Origin: JAJXZJ01 sp050012855
Lineage (GTDB): Bacteria; Verrucomicrobiota; Verrucomicrobiia; Limisphaerales; J093
Assembly: GCA_050012855.1 (NCBI GenBank)
Contig: JBEKGJ010000006.1
Coordinates: forward strand, 1 to 64,000
DNA: 64,000 bases
Reading direction: 5' to 3'
The position numbers were made by a program, and so were the translations under genes. This document shows, piece by piece, positions 7,268-16,109 of the stretch. The stretch's first letter is position 1; every line of letters begins with the position of its first letter. Below the pieces are notes generated by a model that saw only the letters and a program-made list of their open reading frames with translations, was not told the DNA's origin and searched no databases.

Positions 7268-9892
7268 ATGAAATCCACAGTGATGCTATTTCTGGCTGTT
7301 GCCACGTCGCGCCGTTCCTTGCGGCGTCGAACCGCGCTGGTCCCGTTGTTGGGCGGGCTGCTGTTGTCCGGCGCTTTCCCGGCGGCCGGCGCCACCAATC
7401 AATACACCTTCGTGACGCTGGCCGGTTCCACCGGCGGCGCCGGCAGCGTGGACGGCACCAACAGCGCCGCGCGGTTTAATCATCCGTCCGGCGTGGCCGT
7501 GGACAGTGCCGGCAACCTGTTTGTGGCGGACACGGGCAACAGCACGGTTCGCCAGATTGGTCCGGACGGCACGGTGGCGACGTTGGCGGGATTCGCGGGC
7601 GCCACGAACAGCACAGATGGGAGCGGCGGCGCGGCGCGGTTTTACACTCCGTCGGGCACGGCGTCGGACAGCGCCGGCAATGTGTATGTGGCGGACGAGG
7701 GGAATTACACCATCCGAAAGATCACCCCCACCGGGCTGGTGACCACCCTGGCGGGTTTGCCCGGCAATCCAGGCAGCGCGGACGGGACCAACAGCGCGGC
7801 GCGGTTCGGGCATCCGTCCGGCGTGGCGGTGGACAACGCCAGCAACGTCTATGTCGCCGACTGGGGCAACCACACCATTCGCAAGATCACCCCGGCCGGG
7901 CTGGTCACCACGTTCGCCGGAAAGGCGGGCAACGCGGGCAGCGCGGACGGGACGGGAAGCAACGCCCGCTTCAACCAACCGTCGGCGGTGGCGGTGGACA
8001 ACGCGACCAACGTGTACGTGGCGGACACAGGCAATCTCACCATTCGCAAGATCACCCCGGCCGGCGCGGTGACCACCCTGGCCGGCAAGCCGGGCTATCT
8101 CGGCAGTGCGGATGGGAGCGGCAGCGCCGCGCGTTTCGGTAGCACCAACGCCGGACCCAACGGCATCACGGTGGATTTTTTTGGCAATATTTACGTCGCG
8201 GATACCGGCAACAATGCCATCCGGCAGGTCACGCCCTACGGGGTGGTGACCACGCTGGCGGGACAGGCCGGCATGACGGGCAGCGCGGACGGAACGGGTA
8301 CGGCGGCGTTGTTTAACTATCCTTGCGGCGTCGCGGCCGACAGCTTTGGCAACGTTTGGGTGGCGGACACCGGCAACAGCACGATCCGGCAAATTGCGCC
8401 CGGCGGCGCGGTTTCGACCTGGGCCGGGCAGGCCGCCGTCACGGGCGGTGTCGATGGCACCGGCAGCGCGGCGTCGTTTTTCAACCCCTTTGGCATGACG
8501 GTGGACGGTGCCGCCAACATCTATGTGGCCGACGCCGGCAACAACACCGTCCGCCTGGTCAGTCCTTATGGCGTGGTCAGGACCCTCGCCGGACAGGCCG
8601 GCATCGCGGGCAGCGCGGACGGGAACGGCGGGTCGGCGCAGTTCAACGATCCCACCGGCATTGCCGTGGATGGCGGCGGCAATTTGTTTGTGGCCGATGC
8701 CGCCAACGGCACCATCCGCGAGATCACCGGCGACACGACAGTGACCACGCTGGCCGGGCGGGCGGGCCAGCCTGGCAATGCTGATGGGAACGGTTCCACG
8801 GCGCGCTTTTACTATCCGTCCGGCCTGACGGTGGATGGCAGCGGCAACATCTGGCTGGCCGACACCGGCAACAGCACCGTCCGGCAAATCACGGCCGGCC
8901 CGACCATCACCACGCTGGCGGGCCAGGCGGACAGCCCCGGCAGTGGCGATGGCCTCGGTTCCATGGCGCAGTTTTATTATCCGTACAGCGTGGCGGTGAA
9001 CTCTTCGGGCGTCGCGTGTGTGGCGGACACCTATAATCACACGGTCCGGCAGATTGAGGTGGTGGATTTGTTTTTTGCGACGGAGATCGTGGTCACGACG
9101 TTGGCGGGACAGGCCGGCACCGCGGGCGGCGCGGACGGGAACGGAGGATCGGCGCAGTTCAATTACCCGGAGGGCATTGCCGTGGACAGCGCCGGCAACA
9201 TTTACGTGGCCGACACCGCCAACAACACGATCCGTCTGGTCACGTCGGGCGGAACCGTCACGACGTTGGCGGGACAGGCGGGCATCGCCGGCAACGCCGA
9301 TGGCACCGGCGGCGCGGCGCGGTTCAACCGGCCGTCGGGGGTGGCGTTGGACAGCGCCGGCAACATCTACGTGGCCGACACCTTCAACCAGTGCATCCGC
9401 AAAGGCGTCCCGACCCTGCCGGACCAGCCGGTCATTGATGTGGCCGCGGGACTCGTCGGCCAGACGCGCCAGTTGAACACCACCCCGCAGACGGCCACCG
9501 CCTGGCGCTGGAGTCTGATCCGACGCCCGGCCAACTCGACGGCGGCGTTGTCTTCCACCACGATTCGCAATCCGACCTTCACGCCCGACGTGGCGGACCT
9601 CTACGTTTTTCAACTCCGGGCCAGCAACGCTTCGGGCAAGATTTCCCTGTTCACGGTGTCGTTCACGGCCGTCAACCCGCCCATCTTGTCCGCCATCAGC
9701 CGGACCAGCAAGACGTGCAGCGTGACCTTGCTGTCGGTCAGCGGGTCGAGCTACACGCTGGAGTACAAGGATTCGCTTTCGCTGACCAACTGGCTGACTT
9801 TGCCCGCGGTGTCCGGCAACGGCGCGGCGCTGACGCTCACCGATCCTGCCGCCACCAACAGCCAGCGATTCTACCGCGTGCGGATGCAGTGA
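7268..9892 (+). CDS. Secreted NHL-repeat protein, 12 tandem repeats
   Basis: The 874-residue protein has an N-terminal signal peptide after an Arg-rich start (LVPLLGGLLLSGAFPAAGA). Twelve NHL-type repeats of about 55-60 residues follow, from about residue 50 to 720, each with the pattern TLAG, SADGTGSAARF, PSGVAVD, NIYVADTGN and TIR. This would fold as two six-bladed beta-propellers or one long solenoid. The repeats are followed by an Ig-like region and a C-terminal domain ending SQRFYRVRM, a type I associate with verrucomicrobial secreted proteins. A GGAGAAG lies just before the ATG. It is probably an exported binding protein; the ligand is unknown. Confidence 0.85.
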   Translation: MKSTVMLFLAVATSRRSLRRRTALVPLLGGLLLSGAFPAAGATNQYTFVTLAGSTGGAGSVDGTNSAARFNHPSGVAVDSAGNLFVADTGNSTVRQIGPDGTVATLAGFAGATNSTDGSGGAARFYTPSGTASDSAGNVYVADEGNYTIRKITPTGLVTTLAGLPGNPGSADGTNSAARFGHPSGVAVDNASNVYVADWGNHTIRKITPAGLVTTFAGKAGNAGSADGTGSNARFNQPSAVAVDNATNVYVADTGNLTIRKITPAGAVTTLAGKPGYLGSADGSGSAARFGSTNAGPNGITVDFFGNIYVADTGNNAIRQVTPYGVVTTLAGQAGMTGSADGTGTAALFNYPCGVAADSFGNVWVADTGNSTIRQIAPGGAVSTWAGQAAVTGGVDGTGSAASFFNPFGMTVDGAANIYVADAGNNTVRLVSPYGVVRTLAGQAGIAGSADGNGGSAQFNDPTGIAVDGGGNLFVADAANGTIREITGDTTVTTLAGRAGQPGNADGNGSTARFYYPSGLTVDGSGNIWLADTGNSTVRQITAGPTITTLAGQADSPGSGDGLGSMAQFYYPYSVAVNSSGVACVADTYNHTVRQIEVVDLFFATEIVVTTLAGQAGTAGGADGNGGSAQFNYPEGIAVDSAGNIYVADTANNTIRLVTSGGTVTTLAGQAGIAGNADGTGGAARFNRPSGVALDSAGNIYVADTFNQCIRKGVPTLPDQPVIDVAAGLVGQTRQLNTTPQTATAWRWSLIRRPANSTAALSSTTIRNPTFTPDVADLYVFQLRASNASGKISLFTVSFTAVNPPILSAISRTSKTCSVTLLSVSGSSYTLEYKDSLSLTNWLTLPAVSGNGAALTLTDPAATNSQRFYRVRMQ

Positions 9893-9918
9893 CGTCCGAC
9901 GGGGCAGTCCGGGTTGTG

Positions 9919-9941
9919 CTTGGAGTCCGCTTTAGCCGGCC
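9919..9941 (-). repeat. Half copy of the twin-hairpin spacer repeat
   Basis: Read on the minus strand, CCGGCTAAAGCGGACTCCAAGC resembles the second hairpin and closing arm of the elements at 29541-29586 and 36908-36953 (TAAA loop followed by CTCC). It abuts the transposase remnant. The first half is missing. Confidence 0.4.
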
Positions 9942-10190
9942 CGCGCCGATTCACGCTCCTGCCGCCGCACGATCTCGGCCCGAATCGTCAATCCCTCCTC
10001 CCGCGGCGGCGCGTCCGCACGGCGCGTCCGCACGCTCGGCTTTGGCCAGCAATGGCTCCACCGCCCGGCCCAGTTGCTGGCGCATCTCCCCCGCCCGCGG
10101 GGTAACTCACCGCCGCCTGTTTACTGGCGTGGGCCGCCACCTGGGTCCCCTCCACGCTGATCGTCATCGGCCCAAAGCGGCCTGACCGCA
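9935..10190 (-). pseudogene. Degraded IS1182-like transposase fragment
   Basis: Three frames on the minus strand together read like the middle of an IS1182-family transposase: SVEGTQVAAHASKQAAVSY, then MRQQLGRAVEPLLAKAERADA, then EEGLTIRAEIVRRQERES. This order matches the DGTKVKANASKHKAMSY and LLAKAEEADA and IPAEIARRE segments of that family. At least two frameshifts separate them and neither end of the element is visible. It accounts for most of the 380-base gap after the NHL gene. Confidence 0.5.
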
Positions 10191-10274
10191 ACCGAGATTC
10201 GGTGACTCTCCTGACCTGCACCCCTCATGGATTTCCGCTTGCGACCAGCCTGACGCGCGGCGAACCTCCCTGGC

Positions 10275-11075
10275 ATGTTGCTGCCTGCGGATTACCACAT
10301 GCACACACCGCTGTGCCGGCACGCCGTCGGCGAACCCGCCGAATACGCCGCCCAGGCCCTCGCCGTCGGCCTCCACGAAATCGGTTTCGCCGATCACAGC
10401 CCCATGCGGCAGGACGACTTCGACGGCTGGCGCATGCGGCTCGACCAGTTGGACGAGTATATGGCGAAGGTCGCCCAGGCCCGGCAGGCGCACCCGGCAC
10501 TCACGATCAAACTGGCGCTCGAGGTGGACTTTCTCCCCGGCCTGGAGGACTGGAGCCGCGACCTGGCGGGCCGGCACCCTTGGGACTATCTGATCGGCTC
10601 GGTTCATTACCTTGCCGAGGCCTGGGACATTGACAATCCCGCCAAGCTCTCGCGCTGGCGCGAACGCGATCCCTTCGAGGTGTGGACCGCCTATTTCGAT
10701 CGTCTGACGGCCGCCGCCTCCTCCGGGCTGTTCGACATCATCGGCCACGCCGATCTCGCAAAAAAGTTCTGCTTCTACCCGAAGGAGGACTGCGGGCCGC
10801 TGTTCCGGCAGTTCATTGCCGCGGCCGCGCGCTCCGGGGTGGCGATCGAACTGAACACGGCCGGGCTGCGCAAGGATTGCCGTGAAATCTACCCGAGCCG
10901 GCCGATCCTCGAACTGGCACACGCGCAGGGAGTGCCCATCACCTTCGGCTCGGACGCCCATGCACCGGGCGACGTGGGTGCGGACTTTGCCGCCGCCGTG
11001 GCGTTGGCGCGCGAGGTCGGCTACACGCACTGGCTTCGCTTTTCCCAGCGCCGACGCGAACCCGTGGCCTTGTAA
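10275..11075 (+). CDS. PHP-domain histidinol-phosphatase
   Basis: The 266-residue protein starts with the PHP metal motif DYHMHTPLCRHA, followed by GFADHSP, ALEVDFLPG, IGSVHYL, IIGHADLAKKF and a final FGSDAHAP. The histidines and aspartates bind the trinuclear metal site of HisJ/HisK-type histidinol-phosphate phosphatases, which remove phosphate from L-histidinol phosphate in histidine synthesis. Its length is typical. No other his gene is nearby, so the role rests on the family. Confidence 0.85.
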   Translation: MLLPADYHMHTPLCRHAVGEPAEYAAQALAVGLHEIGFADHSPMRQDDFDGWRMRLDQLDEYMAKVAQARQAHPALTIKLALEVDFLPGLEDWSRDLAGRHPWDYLIGSVHYLAEAWDIDNPAKLSRWRERDPFEVWTAYFDRLTAAASSGLFDIIGHADLAKKFCFYPKEDCGPLFRQFIAAAARSGVAIELNTAGLRKDCREIYPSRPILELAHAQGVPITFGSDAHAPGDVGADFAAAVALAREVGYTHWLRFSQRRREPVAL

Positions 11076-11115
11076 CCGGGTGCCAGCGGACTGCCGGCGG
11101 CGGAGCGTGGCGGCG

Positions 11116-11601
11116 TCACACGCCCAGTTCGCAAAGCTCCACGCGCAGGCTGTTCGGTGCGAGGTGCAGAATGGCCACCGACCGCGACAGATGAAACCTG
11201 GCCCGGCCGGCGGAACCGGGATTCAGGAACAGCACGCCGCCGATGACGGCCTCGAACGGCTGGTGCGTGTGCCCGAAAACAACGATGTCGGGCGTTTCCC
11301 GGCGGAGGCGTCGCGCGAGCGCTTCGGCCGGTTCGTGCGGGTTGACGATGTGGTGCAGAAACACTTTGCGCCCGTGGAGCGTCAGCACTTCACTTTCGCG
11401 CCAGCCGAAGCCGGGATCATCCGTGTTGCCGCGCACGGCGGTCACCGGCGCGATGCGTTCCAGTTCCGCGATCACCCGCGGCTGGCCGATGTCGCCCGCG
11501 TGCAGGATGTGCTCCACGCCCGCGAACAAGTCCTTGACGACTGGATCGAGGAGATTGTGCGTATCGGCGATGAGGCCCAGACGAGGAGCGGTGGAGGACA
11601 T
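11116..11601 (-). CDS. YfcE/MJ0936-type metallophosphoesterase
   Basis: The 161-residue protein shows the calcineurin-like motifs in order: LIADTHN, ILHAGDIG, VRGNTDD, VFGHTHQPF and NPGSAGRARF. These bind the two metal ions of small phosphodiesterases such as YfcE and MJ0936, which cleave phosphodiester bonds in vitro. Cytosolic. Convergent with the histidinol-phosphatase gene. Confidence 0.85.
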   Translation of the reverse strand: MSSTAPRLGLIADTHNLLDPVVKDLFAGVEHILHAGDIGQPRVIAELERIAPVTAVRGNTDDPGFGWRESEVLTLHGRKVFLHHIVNPHEPAEALARRLRRETPDIVVFGHTHQPFEAVIGGVLFLNPGSAGRARFHLSRSVAILHLAPNSLRVELCELGV

Positions 11602-11650
11602 GAGCTGCGGTCCGGGTTGCCCGGCCGAACCGCCGACACCAGCCGGCGGG

Positions 11651-12286
11651 CTACACTTTCGCCGCGCCGGTGTTGGGGGTGTCCGCGGGTTCCTCCGCCG
11701 GCGCTTCTTCGGGATCCTCGTCCTCCTGTGGTTCGGCCGCCGCCGTCAGCTTCATGGCCCCGGCGAACAGGCCGGTAAACAGCCCGCCGCTCAGCAGCGT
11801 GTTGCGGAAGAACTCCCAGGTTTCCGGATACCCGCCCGTCCCTTTGGTCAGGGCGATGATCCAGCCTGCGAGCGTCTTCGTGTATTCGGGGTTCTGAAAT
11901 GGGTTGAACAACCAGGCCGCCGTGTTGGTGATCAGGTAGAAAAGAACGGCGCCGACCAGACCGCCGCCGAGCAACCCGAGCCAGGATGTCGCCGGCTTGA
12001 ACCGCCGCCCCAGCGCGATCAAGGCCATGTAGGCGGCGTAATTCACCAGCAGATATGGCTGAAAGGCCGGAATGTGCAGGTGGTACTGGTAATACAGGTT
12101 GAGCCCCAAGTCGGTGACCAGCATCGCCAGCAGCGGCAGCCACCACGCCGTCCGCCCGCGAAAATAAACGCCCCCGCAAAACAGCAAACCATAGACCGCG
12201 CTGAAATTCGCCGGCATCAGCCCGGGCACCCGGGTCAATGCGAAGACCAGCAGGAAAATGATCGGCAACGCATGCTTTAATCTCAC
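11651..12286 (-). CDS. DUF6580-type integral membrane protein
   Basis: The 211-residue protein has about five membrane segments, including ALPIIFLLVFALTRVPGL, AVYGLLFCGGVYF, WWLPLLAMLVTDLGL and LLGGGLVGAVLFYLIT, and an acidic C-terminal tail (EPQEDEDPEEAPAEEPA). The pattern matches the DUF6580 family, distantly like vitamin-transporter S components. GTG 12286 (VRLKHALPIIF) is preferred over an ATG at 12385, because the extra residues are hydrophilic, without family match, and would overlap the divergent rluA-like gene. Confidence 0.65.
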   Translation of the reverse strand: MRLKHALPIIFLLVFALTRVPGLMPANFSAVYGLLFCGGVYFRGRTAWWLPLLAMLVTDLGLNLYYQYHLHIPAFQPYLLVNYAAYMALIALGRRFKPATSWLGLLGGGLVGAVLFYLITNTAAWLFNPFQNPEYTKTLAGWIIALTKGTGGYPETWEFFRNTLLSGGLFTGLFAGAMKLTAAAEPQEDEDPEEAPAEEPADTPNTGAAKV

Positions 12287-12365
12287 GGCGGCCGATGATA
12301 CGCCCGGCGGTGGAGTTGACAAGAGCCTTGCAACGCGCCCCGCGGGTGGAACGCTTGCCCTCGCC

Positions 12366-13085
12366 ATGACCGACCTGTTCACCATCGTTCACGAGGACCA
12401 CGAATTGCTGGTGGTGGACAAGCCGGCGGACCTGGTGTGCCACCCGACCAAGGCGGGTCCGCGCTCGAGCCTGATTGGTCGTGTGCGGCTCTATTTGGGC
12501 GAACTGGCGCGACCACAGCTCATCAACCGGCTGGATCGGGAAACCACCGGTGTCGTCCTCATCGCCAAGAATCCGCGCGCCGCGCGTGAACTTCGGCAAT
12601 TGTGGGAACAGCGGGCGGTGCGGAAGGAATACCTGGCCATCGTGCACGGCCGCCCGGCGCCGGATCGCGGCGTGGTGGATGCACCCTTGGGGCGCGACGC
12701 CGCCAGCCGGGTGGCCATCAAGGATTGCGTGCGGGCGGACGGCGCGCCGGCGCAGACTGAGTTCCGGGTTGAACGGGTGGTGCGGCGATCCGCAGGTGAA
12801 TTCGCGCTGGTGCGCGTTTGGCCTCACACCGGACGCAAACACCAGATCCGAATTCATCTCGCCCATTTGGGGCATCCGGTCGTGGGCGACAAACTTTACG
12901 GCGGCGACGAGCAGATTTACCTGGATTTTGTCGTGGGGCGCCTTACGGCCGAACAGCGGGCGCGCTTGATTCTTGCGCATCAGGCCTTGCACGCCCGAGA
13001 GGTTCGCTTCGCCTGGCGCGGGGTCGAAGTGGCCTTTGCGGCCGGGCCGCCGGCGGAGATCGCAGCTTTTCTCGATGAAATTTGA
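12366..13085 (+). CDS. RluA-family pseudouridine synthase
   Basis: The 239-residue protein starts MTDLFTIVHEDHELLVVDKPADL and has the catalytic motif RLDRETTGVVLIAKN, whose Asp attacks the uracil. It also shows the family signatures GRKHQIRIHLAHLGHPVVGDKLYGG. It lacks an N-terminal S4 domain, as in RluA/TruC-type enzymes. It isomerises uridines in rRNA or tRNA; the target position cannot be read from the sequence. The ATG at 12366 removes a non-homologous 36-residue extension. Confidence 0.85.
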   Translation: MTDLFTIVHEDHELLVVDKPADLVCHPTKAGPRSSLIGRVRLYLGELARPQLINRLDRETTGVVLIAKNPRAARELRQLWEQRAVRKEYLAIVHGRPAPDRGVVDAPLGRDAASRVAIKDCVRADGAPAQTEFRVERVVRRSAGEFALVRVWPHTGRKHQIRIHLAHLGHPVVGDKLYGGDEQIYLDFVVGRLTAEQRARLILAHQALHAREVRFAWRGVEVAFAAGPPAEIAAFLDEI

Positions 13086-13453
13086 GCGCCGAACCGAGGT
13101 GAGCAGGGGCAGTCGGGGCCACGTCCGTTTTGCCCGGGCGGCCGCCGCGGGTGGCCGGGGCGGATTCTGCGCCTTGCATGGGTTCGCCGGCCCCCGTACC
13201 CAGGCGGCACGGCGTGCCGTCGCTGGTCTGGCATTTATCAATTTGATCATCAACGCATTGTGAATATTGTGCGGGCGGACGGTTGGTTGTTCGTTGGGGC
13301 TGAAACGGCCGTGATTGGCGGGTCGGGGTCGGGTTTGGCCAAAGGCAATCGTGGGTGTTGGGATCGGGCAGTCAAAATTCTCAAAAAAAAACGTTGACAC
13401 CCCCCCGCCTCTTTGGCAGAGTGGCCTCACACACGGATACAACAGAGACAACA
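13086..13453. other. 368-base spacer with a weak promoter near its end
   Basis: No gene or clear RNA is visible. Near the right end TTGACA (13394-13399) is followed after 17 bases by CAGAGT (13417-13422), a weak sigma-70-like promoter that would serve the secreted protein starting at 13454. Confidence 0.35.
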
Positions 13454-14074
13454 ATGAGAACAAAAACCTTACTGATTACGGCTGCGCTGAGTGCTGCGGG
13501 AGTTGCCACGGCCATGGCGCAGGTTTACTCGGTGAACGCGGTGGGTTACATCAACCTGAGTGTTCCAGCCGGGTTCTCGATCATCGCGAACCAACTTGAC
13601 GCCGGCACGGGTAACAACGTCCTTTCGAAACTGTTTACGAGCGTTCCCGACGGAACGATCATTTACGAATTTGCGAACGGCAATTACACCATCAGCACCT
13701 TTTCGTTCGGGTCGTGGGATACCGACCAGACGTTGGCTCCGGGACAGGCGGCGTGGATCAACAATCCCAACACGTCGGCGATTACCGTGACGTTCGTGGG
13801 CAATGTGCCGCAGGGCAGTTTGTCTCAGTCCATTCCGGCTGGTTTCTCGCTCCAGTCGTCCCAGGTTCCCCAGAGTGGAGCTTTGGACACGGTGCTGGGA
13901 TACCCGGTCGCTGATGGCGACATCATCTATCGTTATGCGGCTGGTAATTACGTCATCAGCACTTGGTCGTTCGGCTCATGGGACACAGTTCCCACCCCGA
14001 ATGTGGGTGAAGGCTTCTGGGTCAACACCTCGGTCGCCAAGAACTGGACGCGCAACTTCTCGGTGAACCAATAA
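13454..14074 (+). CDS. Secreted twin-repeat protein, function unknown
   Basis: The 206-residue protein has a clear Sec signal peptide (MRTKTLLITAALSAAGVATAMAQ) and starts its mature part with VYSVNAVGYINLSVPAGFS. Two related halves of about 90 residues follow, sharing IIYEFANGNYTIST/IIYRYAAGNYVIST and FSFGSWDT. This architecture is common among secreted verrucomicrobial proteins of unknown function. ATG 13454 is chosen for the signal peptide; 41 bases separate its stop from the PEP-CTERM gene, so the two may form one transcript. Confidence 0.75.
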   Translation: MRTKTLLITAALSAAGVATAMAQVYSVNAVGYINLSVPAGFSIIANQLDAGTGNNVLSKLFTSVPDGTIIYEFANGNYTISTFSFGSWDTDQTLAPGQAAWINNPNTSAITVTFVGNVPQGSLSQSIPAGFSLQSSQVPQSGALDTVLGYPVADGDIIYRYAAGNYVISTWSFGSWDTVPTPNVGEGFWVNTSVAKNWTRNFSVNQ

Positions 14075-14115
14075 CGATTCAAAACGCAACCACAACCAGA
14101 AACCCGTAATAAACC

Positions 14116-14664
14116 ATGAAAAAATTAGTACTTATCGCTGCGCTCGCGGTCGCAACCTCCGCTGCTTATGCGCAGGGGTTGATCAACTTCTCGAACTATG
14201 TTCCAGGATCGGGTCTGACGCCCAAGATTTTCCAATCAGACGGGACGACCCCGCTTGATGGGACCTATTTGGCGCAGCTCTATGCCGGGACCTCTGCGAG
14301 CAGCCTCACACCCGTGGGGACGGCGGCGACCTTCAAGACTGGTGCCGGCGCCGGCTATTTCACGGGGGGTGGCGTTGCGATCCCGTTGACGGTCATCGCC
14401 AATCCCGCTGCGGGTGGTGTGTTTGAGGTGAAAGCATGGCTCGCCACGGCCGGAACCAGCTATGAAGCTGCGCTCGCTGCTGGTGCCAATAATACGTATG
14501 GCGCCTCGACTCCGTTTACGCTCGCGTCCATCGCCACGGCTCCCGCCCCGGCTTCCAACCTGATCGGGTTGACGAGCTTCAACCTCAATGGGGTTCCTGA
14601 ACCCTCGACCATCGTTCTGGGCGTGCTGGGTGCTTCTCTGTTCCTGCTCCGCCGTCGCAGCTAA
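14116..14664 (+). CDS. PEP-CTERM sorted exoprotein
   Basis: The 182-residue protein has a signal peptide (MKKLVLIAALAVATSAAYAQ) and a C-terminal sorting tag made of VPEPSTIVLGVLGASLFLLRRRS: a PEP motif, a hydrophobic helix and a basic end. PEP-CTERM proteins are exported and processed by an exosortase, usually in bacteria that make exopolysaccharide. The exosortase is not in this window. The body is Gly/Ala/Thr-rich with no known enzyme motif. A strong terminator follows. Confidence 0.85.
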   Translation: MKKLVLIAALAVATSAAYAQGLINFSNYVPGSGLTPKIFQSDGTTPLDGTYLAQLYAGTSASSLTPVGTAATFKTGAGAGYFTGGGVAIPLTVIANPAAGGVFEVKAWLATAGTSYEAALAAGANNTYGASTPFTLASIATAPAPASNLIGLTSFNLNGVPEPSTIVLGVLGASLFLLRRRS

Positions 14665-14683
14665 TCAAGTTGTTGTTCTCATG

Positions 14684-14711
14684 ACGCCGCCCACAAGGGC
14701 GGCGTTTTTTT
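14684..14711 (+). terminator. Rho-independent terminator
   Basis: Stem ACGCCGCCC / GGGCGGCGT with an ACAA loop, followed by a run of seven T. It ends the transcript of the two secreted-protein genes. Confidence 0.85.
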
Positions 14712-14794
14712 GTGCCCCGACCCGGCATCGGACCGGAGCATGGACGGAACTTCAATCTGCGGAAAAATGGCAGCGGTGTGGGTGGCGACGAAGG

Positions 14795-15073
14795 TTACCT
14801 GGATTGCCGGACGCGCTCCTTTTTCTCTTCCAATTCGGCCGCCAGGCGTTGTCGCTCGTTGTTCCACTGTTGCTTGAGCTTCTCGACCGTATCCGTGTCG
14901 CCGCTGGCGGTGGCGCGCGCGAGGTCGTTTTGGAGGGCAAGCTCGTGTTCGGCGATCTTCGCCTTGTACACGGAATCCAGCTCGGCCAACTGTCGGCGCT
15001 GGTCGTCGGTCATCCTGGCGACCGGGACCGTGCGGTTGAGGCGTTCCATCGCGAGTTCGTAGGCGGATTTCAT
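14795..15073 (-). CDS. Small charged helical protein, unknown
   Basis: The 92-residue protein (MKSAYELAMERLNRT to ELEEKKERVRQ) is almost wholly helical and charged, with heptad-like spacing suggesting a coiled coil. I recall similar short proteins as widespread hypotheticals in Verrucomicrobiota; I cannot give a function. ATG 15073 is chosen because residues upstream in the frame are of unrelated composition. Confidence 0.65.
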   Translation of the reverse strand: MKSAYELAMERLNRTVPVARMTDDQRRQLAELDSVYKAKIAEHELALQNDLARATASGDTDTVEKLKQQWNNERQRLAAELEEKKERVRQSR

Positions 15074-15168
15074 AATCGTTTGACAGGGGGAGTTTGCTTG
15101 GCGGATGCTCCGCGCGCAAGTACTGCCTGCCCGGCTGCCCGGCAGGTTCCAGGCCAGCGGCCTGTTTT

Positions 15169-15993
15169 GTGGCAACACCAATCCAGCTCATTTCAACCGA
15201 CTTTGACGGCACGATTTTTGTCGAGACGGAGTGTCCCCCGGTGGCGCCCGAGCTGGTGGCCCAGTTACGGGAATTGCAGGAGCAGGGCACATGGTGGGTG
15301 GTGAACACGGGCCGCGACCTGGCCAGCGTTTCCGCAGGTCTGGAACAGGCCGATCTGGACATTTCGCCAGACTACCTCGTGGTGGTGGAACGGGAGATTT
15401 TTGTCCGCGAGGCGGGCGAGTTCGTCGCGCTGCGAGAGTGGAACGACCAATGCACGGCGGATCACGAACGGTTGTTCGGACAGGTGCGCCGCGACATCCC
15501 CAAACTGGCCGCCTGGGTCCGGAGCCGCTTCGATGCGATGGTTTACGCGGATCCCTGGTCGCCGTTTTGTCTCCTGGCGCGGCGGACGCAGGACGCCGAG
15601 ACGGTCCACGCCTACCTTGAGGAGTACTGTTGCCGGGTGCCGGAGTTGACCGTGGTGCGGAACGACGTTTATGCACGCTTCAGCCATGTCGCTTACAGCA
15701 AAGGAACGGCGTTGGGGGAGATCGGTCGCCGGCTGGGAGTTCCGCCGGCCGGCGTGTTGGCGGCGGGCGATCACCTGAACGACCTGCCGATGCTACGGCG
15801 CGAAAGGGCGGACTGGCTGGTGGCTCCGGCGAACGCCGTGCCCGCGGTCAAAGCCGCGGTGAGGTTGCAGGGCGGCTATGTGAGCGACCGGCCGCACGGG
15901 TACGGAGTGGGCGAAGGACTGGCGCGGGCGCGGGCGGCGACCGGGCCCGCGGGTGGCGGACGGCCGCCGAGGATTGCTGCTGCTAACGTTTAA
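15169..15993 (+). CDS. HAD-superfamily phosphatase (Cof/SPP-like)
   Basis: The protein shows HAD motif I STDFDGTIF near residue 10, motif II VVNTGRD near 45, and motifs III/IV SKGTALGEIGRRLG and AAGDHLNDLPML near 215. These match the Cof/sucrose-phosphatase type with a C2 cap. The substrate is likely a sugar phosphate or other small phosphomonoester. GTG 15169 is the best start; the frame upstream is open but has no similarity. The C-terminal 25 residues are Gly/Ala/Arg-rich and may be disordered. Confidence 0.75.
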   Translation: MATPIQLISTDFDGTIFVETECPPVAPELVAQLRELQEQGTWWVVNTGRDLASVSAGLEQADLDISPDYLVVVEREIFVREAGEFVALREWNDQCTADHERLFGQVRRDIPKLAAWVRSRFDAMVYADPWSPFCLLARRTQDAETVHAYLEEYCCRVPELTVVRNDVYARFSHVAYSKGTALGEIGRRLGVPPAGVLAAGDHLNDLPMLRRERADWLVAPANAVPAVKAAVRLQGGYVSDRPHGYGVGEGLARARAATGPAGGGRPPRIAAANV

Positions 15994-16109
15994 CATTTGA
16001 CAGGCGAACGATGGGTGATAGCATGAAATCCGTGCGGGTTACGCCGGTGTCCCTTGCGACGAAAGCCGGGCGTGACCCGCTTGTCCATTAACTGGCAAGT
16101 TTGGAATTC

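Noticed and set aside
7286..9613. A 775-residue frame opposite the NHL-repeat gene
   Set aside because: The repeats force a repeated antisense frame. No motif is visible, and the plus-strand gene has a signal peptide and clear repeats.
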